In this document: piece by piece, positions 32,732 to 41,407 of the stretch
Layout of the letters: every line of letters begins with the position of its first letter
Numbering within the stretch: the stretch's first letter is position 1
Origin: an uncultured Elusimicrobia bacterium
GTDB taxonomy: Bacteria; Elusimicrobiota; Elusimicrobia; Elusimicrobiales; UBA9959
Assembly (NCBI GenBank): GCA_937870775.1
Contig: CALMZU010000306.1
Location: forward strand, 1 to 41,538
Direction: 5' to 3'
Length of the DNA: 41,538 nt
Program-made: the position numbers and the translations under genes
The notes under the pieces: model-generated
The model's input: the letters and a program-made list of their open reading frames with translations, nothing else
Databases searched by the model: none
Told to the model about the DNA's origin: nothing

Positions 32732-33481
32732 TCACGCCCTGCTGAGCACCTCGCAGCCGTCTTCCGTGACGGCCACGGTATGCTCGTAATGGGCGGCCAG
32801 GCTGCCGTCCGCGGAGACCGCGGTCCAGCCGTCATCCTTCACTATCACGCCGGCGTCGCCGAGGCAGAGCATCGGCTCTATCGCCAGCGTCATCCCCGCT
32901 TTCAGCAGCGGGCCCGAGCCCGGCCTGCCGTAATTCGGTATCGAGGGGTCCTCGTGCATGTGACGGCCTATGCCGTGGCCGGTGAACTCCTTCACCACGC
33001 CCATGCCCCGCCCCTCCGCGTACTGCTGCACCGCCCAGGAAACGTCGCCGAGCCTCGCGCCCGCCTTCACGACGGAGATGGCCCTCTCCAGCGACTCGCG
33101 CGTGACGTCCATCAGGCGCCTCGCGTCGGCGGAGACCTTGCCTATCGCGACGGTTATCGCGGCGTCCCCGTAAAATCCTTCCACCACCGCGCCGAGGTCC
33201 AGGCTGACGATGTCGCCTTCCTTTATCAGGCGCTTCGGGCTGGGGATGCCGTGCACGATCTCCTCGTTGATGGACACGCAGACCGTGGCCGGGTAGCCGC
33301 GGTAGCCGAGGAAGGCGGGCTTCGCGCCGCGGGCCCTGATCTGGGCCTCGGCGAACTTGTCCACGTCGGCCGTGGTCATTCCCGCTTTCACGTACGATTC
33401 GAGCTTTAAAAGAACCTGGGCCACCACGCGCGACGCCTTGCGCATGCTCTCGAGTTCGGACGGCGTCTTTATCTCTATCAC
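32732..33481 (-). CDS. map: Methionine aminopeptidase, type I
   Basis: Start taken as GTG at 33481 (VIEIKTPSELESMRKASRV), which gives the usual MetAP N-terminus; the track ORF extends into adk in another frame. The 249-residue protein removes the initiator Met. Metal ligands are visible as Asp in SLDLGAV, Asp in FYGDAAIT, His in GHGIGRHMHE, Glu in AIEPML and Glu in HYEHTVAV. It follows adk by 2 nt, the conserved secY-adk-map-infA order. Confidence 0.95.
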   Translation of the reverse strand: MIEIKTPSELESMRKASRVVAQVLLKLESYVKAGMTTADVDKFAEAQIRARGAKPAFLGYRGYPATVCVSINEEIVHGIPSPKRLIKEGDIVSLDLGAVVEGFYGDAAITVAIGKVSADARRLMDVTRESLERAISVVKAGARLGDVSWAVQQYAEGRGMGVVKEFTGHGIGRHMHEDPSIPNYGRPGSGPLLKAGMTLAIEPMLCLGDAGVIVKDDGWTAVSADGSLAAHYEHTVAVTEDGCEVLSRA

Positions 33482-33483
33482 GA

Positions 33484-34128
33484 TCAGGCCCTGGACTTGA
33501 GGAGGGCCAGCACCTTCTCTTCCACCGCTTCGGGGGACTGCGCGCCGTCGGCCTCGAGGAAAACGCCCGACGAGCGGTAATAGGCCAGGAGCGGCTCCGT
33601 CTGGTCCTTGTAGACCTGCAGGCGGCGCGCTATGACCTCGGCCTTGTCGTCCTCGCGCGTGAACAGCGGTTTGCCGCACGCGTCGCAGACGCCTTCCTTG
33701 GCCGGGGGGTTGCTGATGACGTTGTAGATCTTCTTGCAGCCGCTGCACGTGCGGCGGGAGCCGAGGCGCTTCGCCACGACGTCGTCGGCGACGTTCAGGA
33801 ACACGACCGCGTCGATGTTCTGGCCGCGCGAGGTGAACCACGCGTCGAGCCCTTCGGCCTGCTCCACGGTGCGCGGGAAGCCGTCGAACATCAGGCCGCG
33901 CGTCTCGGCGGCGAGCCTGTTCTTGAGGACCTCGAGCACCAGCTTGTCGGGGACCAGGCGGCCCGACGACATGTAGGAGGCGACTTCCTGCCCGAGCGGG
34001 CTCTTCTTCGCGAGCTCCTCGCGGAAGATGTCGCCGGTGGAGACGTGGAACAGCGCGAGCTTGGTGACCAGGCCCTTCGCGAGCGTTCCTTTGCCGGAGC
34101 CGGGGGCTCCCAGGAGTATTATGTTCAT
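33484..34128 (-). CDS. adk: Adenylate kinase (zinc-lid form)
   Basis: Start set at the ATG at 34128, 8 nt after secY; the longer track ORF is a shadow. The 214-residue enzyme interconverts 2 ADP with ATP and AMP. P-loop GAPGSGKGT is at 7-15, FDGFPRT at about 83-89, and the LID domain carries four cysteines (CSGC...CDAC), so it should bind zinc. Confidence 0.96.
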   Translation of the reverse strand: MNIILLGAPGSGKGTLAKGLVTKLALFHVSTGDIFREELAKKSPLGQEVASYMSSGRLVPDKLVLEVLKNRLAAETRGLMFDGFPRTVEQAEGLDAWFTSRGQNIDAVVFLNVADDVVAKRLGSRRTCSGCKKIYNVISNPPAKEGVCDACGKPLFTREDDKAEVIARRLQVYKDQTEPLLAYYRSSGVFLEADGAQSPEAVEEKVLALLKSRA

Positions 34129-34136
34129 GTCAGTCC

Positions 34137-35465
34137 TCAGCTTCCGACGTTGAACCAGCGGCCCTTTATCCTGGAGTTCTTGTAGAACCCCTCGTAGTTG
34201 CGCATCACAAGATGGGCCTCGGTCTGCGCTATAGTGTCGAGGGCCACGCCCACGACGATCAGGAGCGAGGTGCCGCCGAAGTAGAACGGCACGTTGAACT
34301 TGGCGCGCAGGTAGTCGGGCAGCACCGCTATCGCGGAGACGAACAGCGCGCCGCCGAGCGTGATGCGGTTGAGCACCCACTCGATGTGCTGCGCGGTCGG
34401 CTCGCCGGGGCGTATGCCCGGGATGAAGCCGCCCCACTTCTTCATGTTCTCGGCCAGGTCCTTCGGGTTGATGCTGACGGAGTTGTAGAAGTAGCAGAAG
34501 AAGACGATCAGGGCCACGTAGGCCAGCTGGTACAGCAGGCTGGCGTGGTTCATGAAGGCCATCATCTTCTGCGCCCACGGGGCGTTCGGGTTGAAGGAAC
34601 CGATGGTGTAAGGCACGCTCAGGAGCGACACCGCGAAGATGACCGCGATGACGCCGCTCTGGTCCACCTTCAGCGGCAGGAACGTCGAGGCGCCGCCCAT
34701 CATCTTGCGGCCGACCATGCGCTGCGCGTACTGCACGGGGATCTTGCGCTGCGCGGTCTCCACCCAGATCACGAAGCCGATGATCAGGAGCACCATCGCC
34801 AGGATCAGGATGCCGGAGATCAGGCTTATTTCCTCTATCTGTATCAGTTTCACCATGCCCATCACGGCGGCGGGCAGGCGGTCCACGATGCCGGCGAAGA
34901 TGATCAGCGAGATGCCGTTGCCGATGCCGCGCTCGGTCACCTGCTCGCCAAGCCACATCACGAACACGGTGCCGGTCACGAGGGTCAGCACGGTGACGAA
35001 GTAGAAGCCGAACGTCGGGTTGGAGACGATCGCGGGGCCGCCGCCGGCGTTCATGCGGGTGAGCGCCAGCGTGAGGCCCAGGGACTGGAACGCCGCCAGG
35101 AACAGCGTGAACAGCCGGGTGTACTGCGTTATCCTCTTGCGGCCGCTTTCCCCCTCTTTAGCGAGGCGGTCGAGCACCGGGAAGATATGCGCGCCCTGCA
35201 CGAGGCTCATGATGATGGACGCGTTGATGTAGGGCATCACGCCCATCGAGAAGATCGAGAACCTTCCGAGGGCGCCGCCCGAGAAGATATCCAGGAAGCC
35301 GAGCAGCGAGCCCTTCTGAGATTCGAAAAGGGCCTGCAGCGCGGAGGTGTTGATCCCGGGTATCGGTATCGAGGCGCCGAGCCGGTACACGGCCAGCGCC
35401 CCGAGCACGAAGAATATCCGTTTCTTAAGATCCTGGATCTTGAAGATATCGGTTATCTGTTGCAT
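34137..35465 (-). CDS. secY: Protein translocase subunit SecY
   Basis: The 442-residue channel has ten predicted transmembrane helices. The plug region (ALFESQKGSLLGFLDIFSGGALGRFSIFSMGVMPYINASI) and C-terminal cytoplasmic loop (YLRAKFNVPFYFGGTSLLIVVGVALDT) are typical. It forms the pore for export of the many secreted proteins of this region. Between rplO (2 nt) and adk. Confidence 0.97.
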   Translation of the reverse strand: MQQITDIFKIQDLKKRIFFVLGALAVYRLGASIPIPGINTSALQALFESQKGSLLGFLDIFSGGALGRFSIFSMGVMPYINASIIMSLVQGAHIFPVLDRLAKEGESGRKRITQYTRLFTLFLAAFQSLGLTLALTRMNAGGGPAIVSNPTFGFYFVTVLTLVTGTVFVMWLGEQVTERGIGNGISLIIFAGIVDRLPAAVMGMVKLIQIEEISLISGILILAMVLLIIGFVIWVETAQRKIPVQYAQRMVGRKMMGGASTFLPLKVDQSGVIAVIFAVSLLSVPYTIGSFNPNAPWAQKMMAFMNHASLLYQLAYVALIVFFCYFYNSVSINPKDLAENMKKWGGFIPGIRPGEPTAQHIEWVLNRITLGGALFVSAIAVLPDYLRAKFNVPFYFGGTSLLIVVGVALDTIAQTEAHLVMRNYEGFYKNSRIKGRWFNVGS

Positions 35466-35467
35466 TC

Positions 35468-36001
35468 TTATTTGTCCGTCTTGGGCTTCTTAGCCTTCGC
35501 CTTCGCGGGAGCCTTGGCCGGTTCGGCCTTGGGGGCCGGGGCGGCGGCTTCCTTGGAGAGCAGGTCGGCCTTGCCGCCGGCCTTCTCTATCTTCTCCTTC
35601 GCGGACGCGGAGAAAGCGTGGGCCTTCACGTTCAGGGCCTTCTTCAGCTCGCCGTCGCCGAGTATCTTCACCAGGTCGGTGTGCTTCACCAGGCGGGCTT
35701 TCACCATCGCCTCGGGGGTCACTTCCTCGCCGGACTTGAAGCACTTCTCGAGGGAGCTGATGTTCACCCACTCGTAGCGGGTCTGGAACTTAACGTTGCT
35801 GAAGCCGCTCTTGGGGATGCGCCTGAGCAGCGGCATCTGGCCGCCCTCGAAACCCACCGGCTTGGTGCCGCCGGAGGTCGCGCCCTGGCCCTTCTGGCCG
35901 CGGGTAGAGGTCTGACCGTGACCCGAGCCCTGGCCGGTGCCGAGGCGCTTCTTCTTGTGCACGGAACCGTACTTGGGTTTAAGATTGTTCATTCCGACCA
36001 T
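35468..36001 (-). CDS. rplO: 50S ribosomal protein L15
   Basis: 177 residues, about 30 more than usual, due to an Ala/Pro/Lys-rich C-terminal tail (KAPAKAKAKKPK). The core shows NNLKPKYGSVHKKKRLGTGQGSGHGQTSTRGQKGQ. The ATG at 36001 has AGGAG 7 nt upstream. It directly follows rpsE; rpmD (L30), which normally lies between, is absent. Confidence 0.96.
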   Translation of the reverse strand: MVGMNNLKPKYGSVHKKKRLGTGQGSGHGQTSTRGQKGQGATSGGTKPVGFEGGQMPLLRRIPKSGFSNVKFQTRYEWVNISSLEKCFKSGEEVTPEAMVKARLVKHTDLVKILGDGELKKALNVKAHAFSASAKEKIEKAGGKADLLSKEAAAPAPKAEPAKAPAKAKAKKPKTDK

Positions 36002-36040
36002 AGTATTCTCCTGTTATGAATCGTCTGGCAGCGGGACCGC

Positions 36041-36601
36041 TTATTCGGCGCGGCCGCGGATCTTCATTATCTCTTCCTTGCTCTTGAGCCTCTTCAGCGC
36101 GTCGAGCGTCGCGTAGACGGTGTTGAACGCGTTGCGGGTGCCCAGGTTCTTGGTCAGGATGTTCTTGACGCCGCCGGCCTCGAGGACCGCGCGCACGCCG
36201 CCGCCGGCTATAAGGCCGGTGCCGCCCACGGCGGGTTTCATCCACACCTTGCCGGCGCCGAACTTGCCCTCGACCTCGTGCGGTATCGTCGAGTCGAGCA
36301 GCGGGAACTGGAACATCTCTTTGCGGGCCGCCGCGGTGCCCTTCTGGATCGCGCCCTGGACCTCGTTGGACTTGCCGAGGCCCACGCCGACCTTGCCGTT
36401 GTTGTCGCCGACGACGACGAGGGCGTTGAACGAGAAGCGCTTGCCGCCCTTGACCACCTTGGTCACGCGGTTGATCACCACGGTCACGACCTTCTCTTCT
36501 TTCGCGTTGGTGAGGTCGAGCTCCAGGGTCTCGGGGCCCTTGGGGCCGCCGGCCGCGTTGAGTTCCTTGCTGGTCTTGAGCTGTTTCTGGTTTCTGAGCA
36601 T
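36041..36601 (-). CDS. rpsE: 30S ribosomal protein S5
   Basis: 186 residues. The N-terminal double-stranded-RNA-binding part is [27 protein letters not shown], and the C-terminal part is [37 protein letters not shown] short N-terminal extension precedes it. It contributes to decoding accuracy and mRNA entry. Confidence 0.97.
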   Translation of the reverse strand: MLRNQKQLKTSKELNAAGGPKGPETLELDLTNAKEEKVVTVVINRVTKVVKGGKRFSFNALVVVGDNNGKVGVGLGKSNEVQGAIQKGTAAARKEMFQFPLLDSTIPHEVEGKFGAGKVWMKPAVGGTGLIAGGGVRAVLEAGGVKNILTKNLGTRNAFNTVYATLDALKRLKSKEEIMKIRGRAE

Positions 36602-36614
36602 GTTCGCGTCTCCC

Positions 36615-36977
36615 TTAGAATTTGAGTCCCGCTTCGCGGGCGGCGTCGGCCAGGGCCTTTATGCGGCCGTGGTATATCCTGCCGCCGCGGTCGAAGCAGA
36701 CCTCCGACACGCCGCCGGCGATCGCGCGCTTCGCGAGAAGGGCGCCCACCTGCTTGGCGGTGTCGATGCTCTTGCCCGACTTCGCCTTGGCCTTCAGTTC
36801 CTTCTCCAGGCTGGAGGCGGAGGCTACGGTGGTGCCCTTCGCGTCGTCTATGACCTGGGCGTAGATGTACTTGGTGCCGCGGTACACGCTGAGGCGCGGG
36901 CGGACGATGCCGTTAGCCAGCAGCTTGCTCCTGGAACGGGCCTTGCGGAATTCGTAACGTTCTTGTTTGCTTATCAT
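36615..36977 (-). CDS. rplR: 50S ribosomal protein L18
   Basis: 120 residues, with [30 protein letters not shown] and a C-terminal [26 protein letters not shown]. It binds 5S rRNA in the central protuberance. Between rplF and rpsE, gaps 13-15 nt. Confidence 0.97.
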   Translation of the reverse strand: MISKQERYEFRKARSRSKLLANGIVRPRLSVYRGTKYIYAQVIDDAKGTTVASASSLEKELKAKAKSGKSIDTAKQVGALLAKRAIAGGVSEVCFDRGGRIYHGRIKALADAAREAGLKF

Positions 36978-36992
36978 ATTCGTTCTCCCGGG

Positions 36993-37562
36993 TTATTTCT
37001 TCGCGGCAGCGCCGGCGCCGGCGCCCGCGGCCGTCTTGCCGGCCTTGCGGATGATATGCTCGCCCTGGTACTTTATGCCGGTGCCCTTGTAGGGCTCGGG
37101 GCGCTTTATCCTCTTGATCTGCGCGGCCAGGTTGCCGACGGCCTCGCGGTCGATGCCCTTTATCGTCAGCACGGTCTGCTTCGGGTCGAAGGACATCTTT
37201 ATGCCGGCCGGTATGTCGACGAGCACCGGGTGGGAGAAGCCGAGCGTCAGCGACACGCGGTTACCCTCGACGGAGCCCTTGAAACCCACGCCGCTGATCT
37301 CCAGGACCTTCTCAAATTCCTTGGTCACGCCGGCGACCATGTTGTTGACGCGGGCGCGGGCGGTGCCGAACAGCGCGGACTTGTCAGCCGCGCCCTGGGC
37401 CACGCTTATGTTGATGACGTTGCCGGCCACGGCGGCGTTGATGCCGTCGGGCAGCGAGTAGCTCAGCTTGCCGAGCGGGCCCTCTACGAGGACCTTGCCG
37501 TTCTCCACCTTCGCCTTGACCTTCTCCGGCAGGTTGACCGGTTTCTTTCCGATTCTGCTCAT
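36993..37562 (-). CDS. rplF: 50S ribosomal protein L6
   Basis: 189 residues beginning [30 protein letters not shown]. The signature [25 protein letters not shown] lies near the C-terminus, followed by a small Ala/Gly-rich tail. It sits near the factor-binding site of the 50S subunit. Confidence 0.97.
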   Translation of the reverse strand: MSRIGKKPVNLPEKVKAKVENGKVLVEGPLGKLSYSLPDGINAAVAGNVINISVAQGAADKSALFGTARARVNNMVAGVTKEFEKVLEISGVGFKGSVEGNRVSLTLGFSHPVLVDIPAGIKMSFDPKQTVLTIKGIDREAVGNLAAQIKRIKRPEPYKGTGIKYQGEHIIRKAGKTAAGAGAGAAAKK

Positions 37563-37594
37563 GTTTTTACCTCTTAAACTCTGGATTATAGTCT

Positions 37595-37609
37595 CGCGGA
37601 CGGTCCGCG
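37595..37609 (-). promoter_or_regulatory. Hairpin between rpsH and rplF
   Basis: CGCGGA-CGG-TCCGCG, a 6-bp stem with a 3-nt loop, 1 nt after the rpsH stop. It has no T-run. It may be a third stop-proximal, intra-operon hairpin. Confidence 0.4.
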
Positions 37610-37610
37610 G

Positions 37611-38018
37611 TTACCACACCTGGCAGAGAACTTCGCCGCCGAGCTTCTGCTTCTTGGCCTCGGCGTCGGTCAGAAGACCTTTCGAGGTCGAAACTATCGT
37701 CACGCCGAAAGCGGCGCGCACATGCGGCATCTCGTCGTGGCCGCGGTACACGCGCAGGCCCGGCTTGGACACGCGGCGCAGGCCGTTGATCACGGGCTGC
37801 TTGTCGGCGGTGTACTTCAGCGTGATGCGGATCACGCCGCGCCTGTCTATGGTCTTGTCCAGCTTGGGGTCGAGCACCTTGAAATTGGACACGAAGCCCT
37901 CGTCCTTGAGGACCTTCACGAGGCCGGCCTTTATTCCGGAGAACGGCACGTCCACGCGCTCTTTCTTCTTCGCGGTGGCGTTCTTTATCGCCGCCAGCAT
38001 GTTAGATATGGGATCCAT
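37611..38018 (-). CDS. rpsH: 30S ribosomal protein S8
   Basis: 135 residues starting MDPISNMLAAIKNATAKKKERVDVPFSGIK and ending with the conserved STSKGLLTDAEAKKQKLGGEVLCQVW. It binds helix 21 of 16S rRNA. In E. coli S8 represses the spc operon at the L24-L5 border; no such site can be named here. Confidence 0.97.
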   Translation of the reverse strand: MDPISNMLAAIKNATAKKKERVDVPFSGIKAGLVKVLKDEGFVSNFKVLDPKLDKTIDRRGVIRITLKYTADKQPVINGLRRVSKPGLRVYRGHDEMPHVRAAFGVTIVSTSKGLLTDAEAKKQKLGGEVLCQVW

Positions 38019-38093
38019 CGTTTCTCTCCTTGCAACCGTTAATCTTTTTCCCGGCGCCCGCGGTCGGAATACCGCCGCGGCCGCCGCACGTCC

Positions 38094-38279
38094 TTACCAG
38101 CTGGACTTCTTCAGGCCGGGGATCAGGCCGTCGTGCGCCATCTTGCGCAGGCAGATCCTGCAGAGACCGAAGTCGCGGTAGTAGCCGCGCGGCCTGCCGC
38201 AGATCTGGCAGCGGTTGCGGAAGCGCGTCGAGAACTTCATCGGTTTGCGCATCTTCGCCATCCAAGCGTATGTAGCCAT
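38094..38279 (-). CDS. rpsN: 30S ribosomal protein S14, zinc-binding type Z
   Basis: 61 residues with [21 protein letters not shown], the CxxC-CxxC zinc site of the short S14 form. The C-terminus [12 protein letters not shown] is canonical. It lies between rplE and rpsH; the 75-nt gap after it contains GC-rich inverted repeats and no gene. Confidence 0.97.
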   Translation of the reverse strand: MATYAWMAKMRKPMKFSTRFRNRCQICGRPRGYYRDFGLCRICLRKMAHDGLIPGLKKSSW

Positions 38280-38306
38280 TTCTTTCTCCTGTTCCCTTTT
38301 GGAATC

Positions 38307-38984
38307 TTATTTCTTGACTTCGGGCTTCTTGAAAGGCATGCCCATGTACTCGAGCAGGGCCTTGCCCTTCTTGTCGTCGCCGGCGGTGGTCACGAACGTG
38401 ATGTTCATGCCGCGCGCCTTCGGGGATTTTTCCATGTTGATCTCGGGGAATATGTGGTGTTCCTTGAGACCGATGTTCATGTTGCCGCGGCCGTCGAAGA
38501 CCCTCGGGTCGAAGCCCTGGAAGTCGCGCATGCGCGGGACGCTCAGGGAGACGAAGCGGTCCAGGAACTCGTACATGCGGGCGCCGCGCAGCGTCACGCG
38601 GACGCCTATCGGCATGCCTTCGCGCAGTTTGAAGTTCGAGATCGACTTCTTGGCCTTGCGGACCTGCGGGGCCTGGCCGGATATGGCGGTCAGGTCCTCT
38701 TTCGCCAGGTCGAGCGCCTGGATGTTCTCGCGGGCCTCGCTGACGCCGATGTTGATGACGATCTTGGTCATCTTCGGGCAGGCCATCGGGGACTTCAGGC
38801 TGAAATCCTTCATCAGGGCCGGCTGCACCTTGGTCTTGTACAGCTCGCTCATGCGCACCTTGTAGCCCTTCGGCATCGGGGCGACCGCGCCCTTGGGGGC
38901 CTCGGTCACCTGCACCTTCTGGTGCTGTTCCTTCTTGTGAGCCTTCTGCTCTTTGCTGCCTTTTTCAGGGGTTTCCTTCGCCAT
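38307..38984 (-). CDS. rplE: 50S ribosomal protein L5 with N-terminal extension
   Basis: 225 residues, about 45 more than the common form. The extra N-terminal segment is charged and unstructured (ETPEKGSKEQKAHKKEQHQK). The start is supported by an AGAGG site upstream of the ATG at 38984. The core is normal: MSELYKTKVQPALMKDF, LRGARMYEFLDRFVSLSVPRMRDFQG. L5 binds 5S rRNA and P-site tRNA. Confidence 0.95.
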   Translation of the reverse strand: MAKETPEKGSKEQKAHKKEQHQKVQVTEAPKGAVAPMPKGYKVRMSELYKTKVQPALMKDFSLKSPMACPKMTKIVINIGVSEARENIQALDLAKEDLTAISGQAPQVRKAKKSISNFKLREGMPIGVRVTLRGARMYEFLDRFVSLSVPRMRDFQGFDPRVFDGRGNMNIGLKEHHIFPEINMEKSPKARGMNITFVTTAGDDKKGKALLEYMGMPFKKPEVKK

Positions 38985-38997
38985 TGTAAATTACCTC

Positions 38998-39306
38998 TTA
39001 AACTATAGCCTCGCCGCACTTCTTGCAGGAGCGCAGCTTCTCGCCGCCCTGCATGGTGACCTTCACGCGGGCCGGCTTGCCGCACTTGGGGCAGACCAGC
39101 TGCACGTTGGAAATGTCCATCGGAGCCTCCACCTTGTGGATGCCGCCGGGCTTTTCCTTGGTGGTCTTCTTGTGCTTCGAGACGATATTGACGCCCATCA
39201 CGACGACCTTGCGGTCGGCGGGCATGACTTCTTTTATCTCGCCTTTCTTGCCTTTATCCTTGCCGGCGAGCACTATGACAGTGTCCTTCTTCTTGAGTTT
39301 CAGCAT
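38998..39306 (-). CDS. rplX: 50S ribosomal protein L24
   Basis: 102 residues with the KOW motif (DTVIVLAGKDKGKKGEIKEV) and a C-terminal four-cysteine ribbon (CPKCGKPARV...SCKKCGE). L24 starts 50S assembly. Between rplN and rplE. Confidence 0.97.
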   Translation of the reverse strand: MLKLKKKDTVIVLAGKDKGKKGEIKEVMPADRKVVVMGVNIVSKHKKTTKEKPGGIHKVEAPMDISNVQLVCPKCGKPARVKVTMQGGEKLRSCKKCGEAIV

Positions 39307-39321
39307 ATTGTTTTTCCGCCT

Positions 39322-39690
39322 TTAAATAACTTCGGGAGCGAGCGAGACTATCTTGAGGAAGTTCTTCGCGCGCAGCTCGCGGGCCACGGGGCCGAACACG
39401 CGCGTGCCCTTGGGCTCGCCGTTGTCGTCTATCACGCAGACGGCGTTGTCGTCGAAGCGGATATAGGAACCGTCGGGGCGGCGGGTTTCCTTGGTGACGC
39501 GCACGACGACCGCCTTCACGACGTCGCCCTTCTTTATGGCGGCGTGCGGGATAGCGTCCTTCACGGCGCAGACGATGGTGTCGCCGAGGAAGGCGTACTT
39601 GCGGTAGCTGCCGCCGTTGATGTGGAAGCACATCAGCTTGCGGGCGCCGGAGTTATCGGCGACGTTGAGCATGGTCCTTAACTGTATCAT
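39322..39690 (-). CDS. rplN: 50S ribosomal protein L14
   Basis: 122 residues: [21 protein letters not shown] at the start and [23 protein letters not shown] at the end, both canonical. It forms an intersubunit bridge. Confidence 0.98.
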   Translation of the reverse strand: MIQLRTMLNVADNSGARKLMCFHINGGSYRKYAFLGDTIVCAVKDAIPHAAIKKGDVVKAVVVRVTKETRRPDGSYIRFDDNAVCVIDDNGEPKGTRVFGPVARELRAKNFLKIVSLAPEVI

Positions 39691-39714
39691 GTTATATCTC
39701 CGTTAGGCCCGGCC

Positions 39715-39987
39715 TTACTTCGAGGCCTTCTCGACTATGCGGCTCACGCGCCAGCGCTTCAGCGCCGACAGGGGCCTGATGCTGACGATCTCGACCAGGT
39801 CGCCCATCTTCGACTCGTTGGCCTCGTCGTGGGCGTAGAATTTGTGGTGGCGGCGCAGCGTCTTGGAGTACACGTTGTGGCTGATAACGTGGTCCACGCT
39901 GATCACGCGGGTCTTGGCCATCTTGTCGGAGACGACCACGCCGCGCAGGACTTTCCTCTGGTTCCTATTCTCGGTATTCTCGGTCAT
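39715..39987 (-). CDS. rpsQ: 30S ribosomal protein S17
   Basis: 90 residues with LRGVVVSDKMAKTRVISVDHV, RRHHKFYAHDEANESKMGDLVEIVSIRPLS. It overlaps rpmC by 4 nt (ATGA). Confidence 0.97.
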   Translation of the reverse strand: MTENTENRNQRKVLRGVVVSDKMAKTRVISVDHVISHNVYSKTLRRHHKFYAHDEANESKMGDLVEIVSIRPLSALKRWRVSRIVEKASK

Positions 39988-40208
39988 TTCTTCACCTCGG
40001 CCTTGGATTTAGCGAGCTCGCGCTGCCTGAGCCAGGTGTTGATCCGGGCTATCTTGCGGCGGGCGTTGCGAAGCTGCAGCGGGTTCTCGGTGGGAGAAGT
40101 GCTGCGCTTGAACTTTATCTGGAAGATCTGCTTCTTCAGGTCGGCGGCCTGCGCCTTCAGCTCGGCGTCGCCCATGTTCTTCAGGGACTCTTTCTCTTTT
40201 CTTTTCAT
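39984..40208 (-). CDS. rpmC: 50S ribosomal protein L29
   Basis: 74 residues in two helices, with the signature QLRNARRKIARINTWLRQRE. It sits at the tunnel exit, where signal recognition particle docks. Overlaps rpsQ. Confidence 0.96.
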   Translation of the reverse strand: MKRKEKESLKNMGDAELKAQAADLKKQIFQIKFKRSTSPTENPLQLRNARRKIARINTWLRQRELAKSKAEVKK

Positions 40209-40227
40209 AATTTCAGGCGGCTCCTTC

Positions 40228-40644
40228 TTAGTTCTGCTCGCGGCTCACGAAGCGGGTCAGTATCGGCAGCTTGTGGCCGGCGCGGGTGAAAGCTTCCTTC
40301 GCGGTGGCCAGGTCCAGGCCCTCCACCTCGAACAGCATGCGGCCCGGCTTCACGACGGCGACCCAGTACTCGGGGGCGCCCTTACCCTTACCCATGCGGG
40401 TCTCGGCGGGGTGCTTGGTTATGGCCTTGTCGGGGAATATGCGGACCCAGATCTTGCCCTTCTTGCGGAGGTAGCGCACGATGCACACGCGGCACGCCTC
40501 TATCTGGCGGGCGGTGATCCAGCGGGGCTCGAGGGCCTTCAGGCCGTACTCGCCGAAAGCGAGCGTCGTGCCGCGCTTCGCGCTGCCCTTTATGCGGGGC
40601 GCGGAGTGCATCTTGCGGTATTTTACTCTCTTAGGCATCAACAT
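40228..40644 (-). CDS. rplP: 50S ribosomal protein L16
   Basis: 138 residues beginning [50 protein letters not shown]-type motif is present as [20 protein letters not shown]. It organises the A-site tRNA region of 23S rRNA. Confidence 0.97.
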   Translation of the reverse strand: MLMPKRVKYRKMHSAPRIKGSAKRGTTLAFGEYGLKALEPRWITARQIEACRVCIVRYLRKKGKIWVRIFPDKAITKHPAETRMGKGKGAPEYWVAVVKPGRMLFEVEGLDLATAKEAFTRAGHKLPILTRFVSREQN

Positions 40645-40671
40645 AGTTATGCTCCTTGGTCAAAACTGCGT

Positions 40672-41406
40672 TCAGGCGGCCGGCTGTTCCTTGGCGGCGG
40701 CGGCCTCGTCCATCACCGGTATCTCGGTGGGGTTCTCGGCCTGCATCTTCTGCAGCTGCTCGCGCAGCTCGCGGGGGGTCTTCGCGAAGAACAGCTTCTT
40801 GAAGATCCACACCTTTATGCCGATCTTGCCCATCGAGGTGTGCGCCTCGGTGAGACCGTAATCGATGTCGGCGGAGATGGTCTGCAGCGGCACGCGGCCC
40901 TTGCGGTACCACTCGCGGCGGGCGATCTCGGCGCCGCCGAGGCGGCCGGAGGCCATGATCTTTATGCCGAGGGCGCCGGAGCCCATCGTGCGCTCCATCG
41001 CGCGCTTGATCGCGCGCTTGAAGGAGATGCGCTTCTCGAGCTGCTGCGCGACGTTCTGACCGACGAGGCGCGGGTCGAGCTCGGGGATCTTTATCTCGGA
41101 AACGTTGACGAAAACCTTGCGCTTGGTCAGCTTCTCGACGTCCTTCTTGAGGTTCTCGATGTCCGCGCCCTTGCGGCCGATCACCACGCCCGGGCGGGCG
41201 GTGTGGATCGTGACCTTCAGGTAGGCGCCGGCGCGCTCGATGTCGACCCAGCTGACGCTAGCCAGGTGGAAGCGCTCGGTCACCATCTGCCTGATCTCGA
41301 AATCCTCGCGGATCAGCTCGGGCATCTTCTTGGGGGAGAACCAGCGGGACTGCCAGTCCTGGATGTAGCCGAGGCGTAAGCCCTTAGGATGTATTTTCTG
41401 ACCCAT
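40672..41406 (-). CDS. rpsC: 30S ribosomal protein S3
   Basis: 244 residues: MGQKIHPKGLRLGYIQDWQSRWF at the start, a KH domain with VVIGRKGADIENLKKDVEKL, and ALGIKIMASGRLGGAEIARREWYRKGRVPLQTI. The C-terminal tail is Ala-rich. It forms the mRNA entry channel. 1 nt from rplV. Confidence 0.97.
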   Translation of the reverse strand: MGQKIHPKGLRLGYIQDWQSRWFSPKKMPELIREDFEIRQMVTERFHLASVSWVDIERAGAYLKVTIHTARPGVVIGRKGADIENLKKDVEKLTKRKVFVNVSEIKIPELDPRLVGQNVAQQLEKRISFKRAIKRAMERTMGSGALGIKIMASGRLGGAEIARREWYRKGRVPLQTISADIDYGLTEAHTSMGKIGIKVWIFKKLFFAKTPRELREQLQKMQAENPTEIPVMDEAAAAKEQPAA

Positions 41407-41407
41407 A

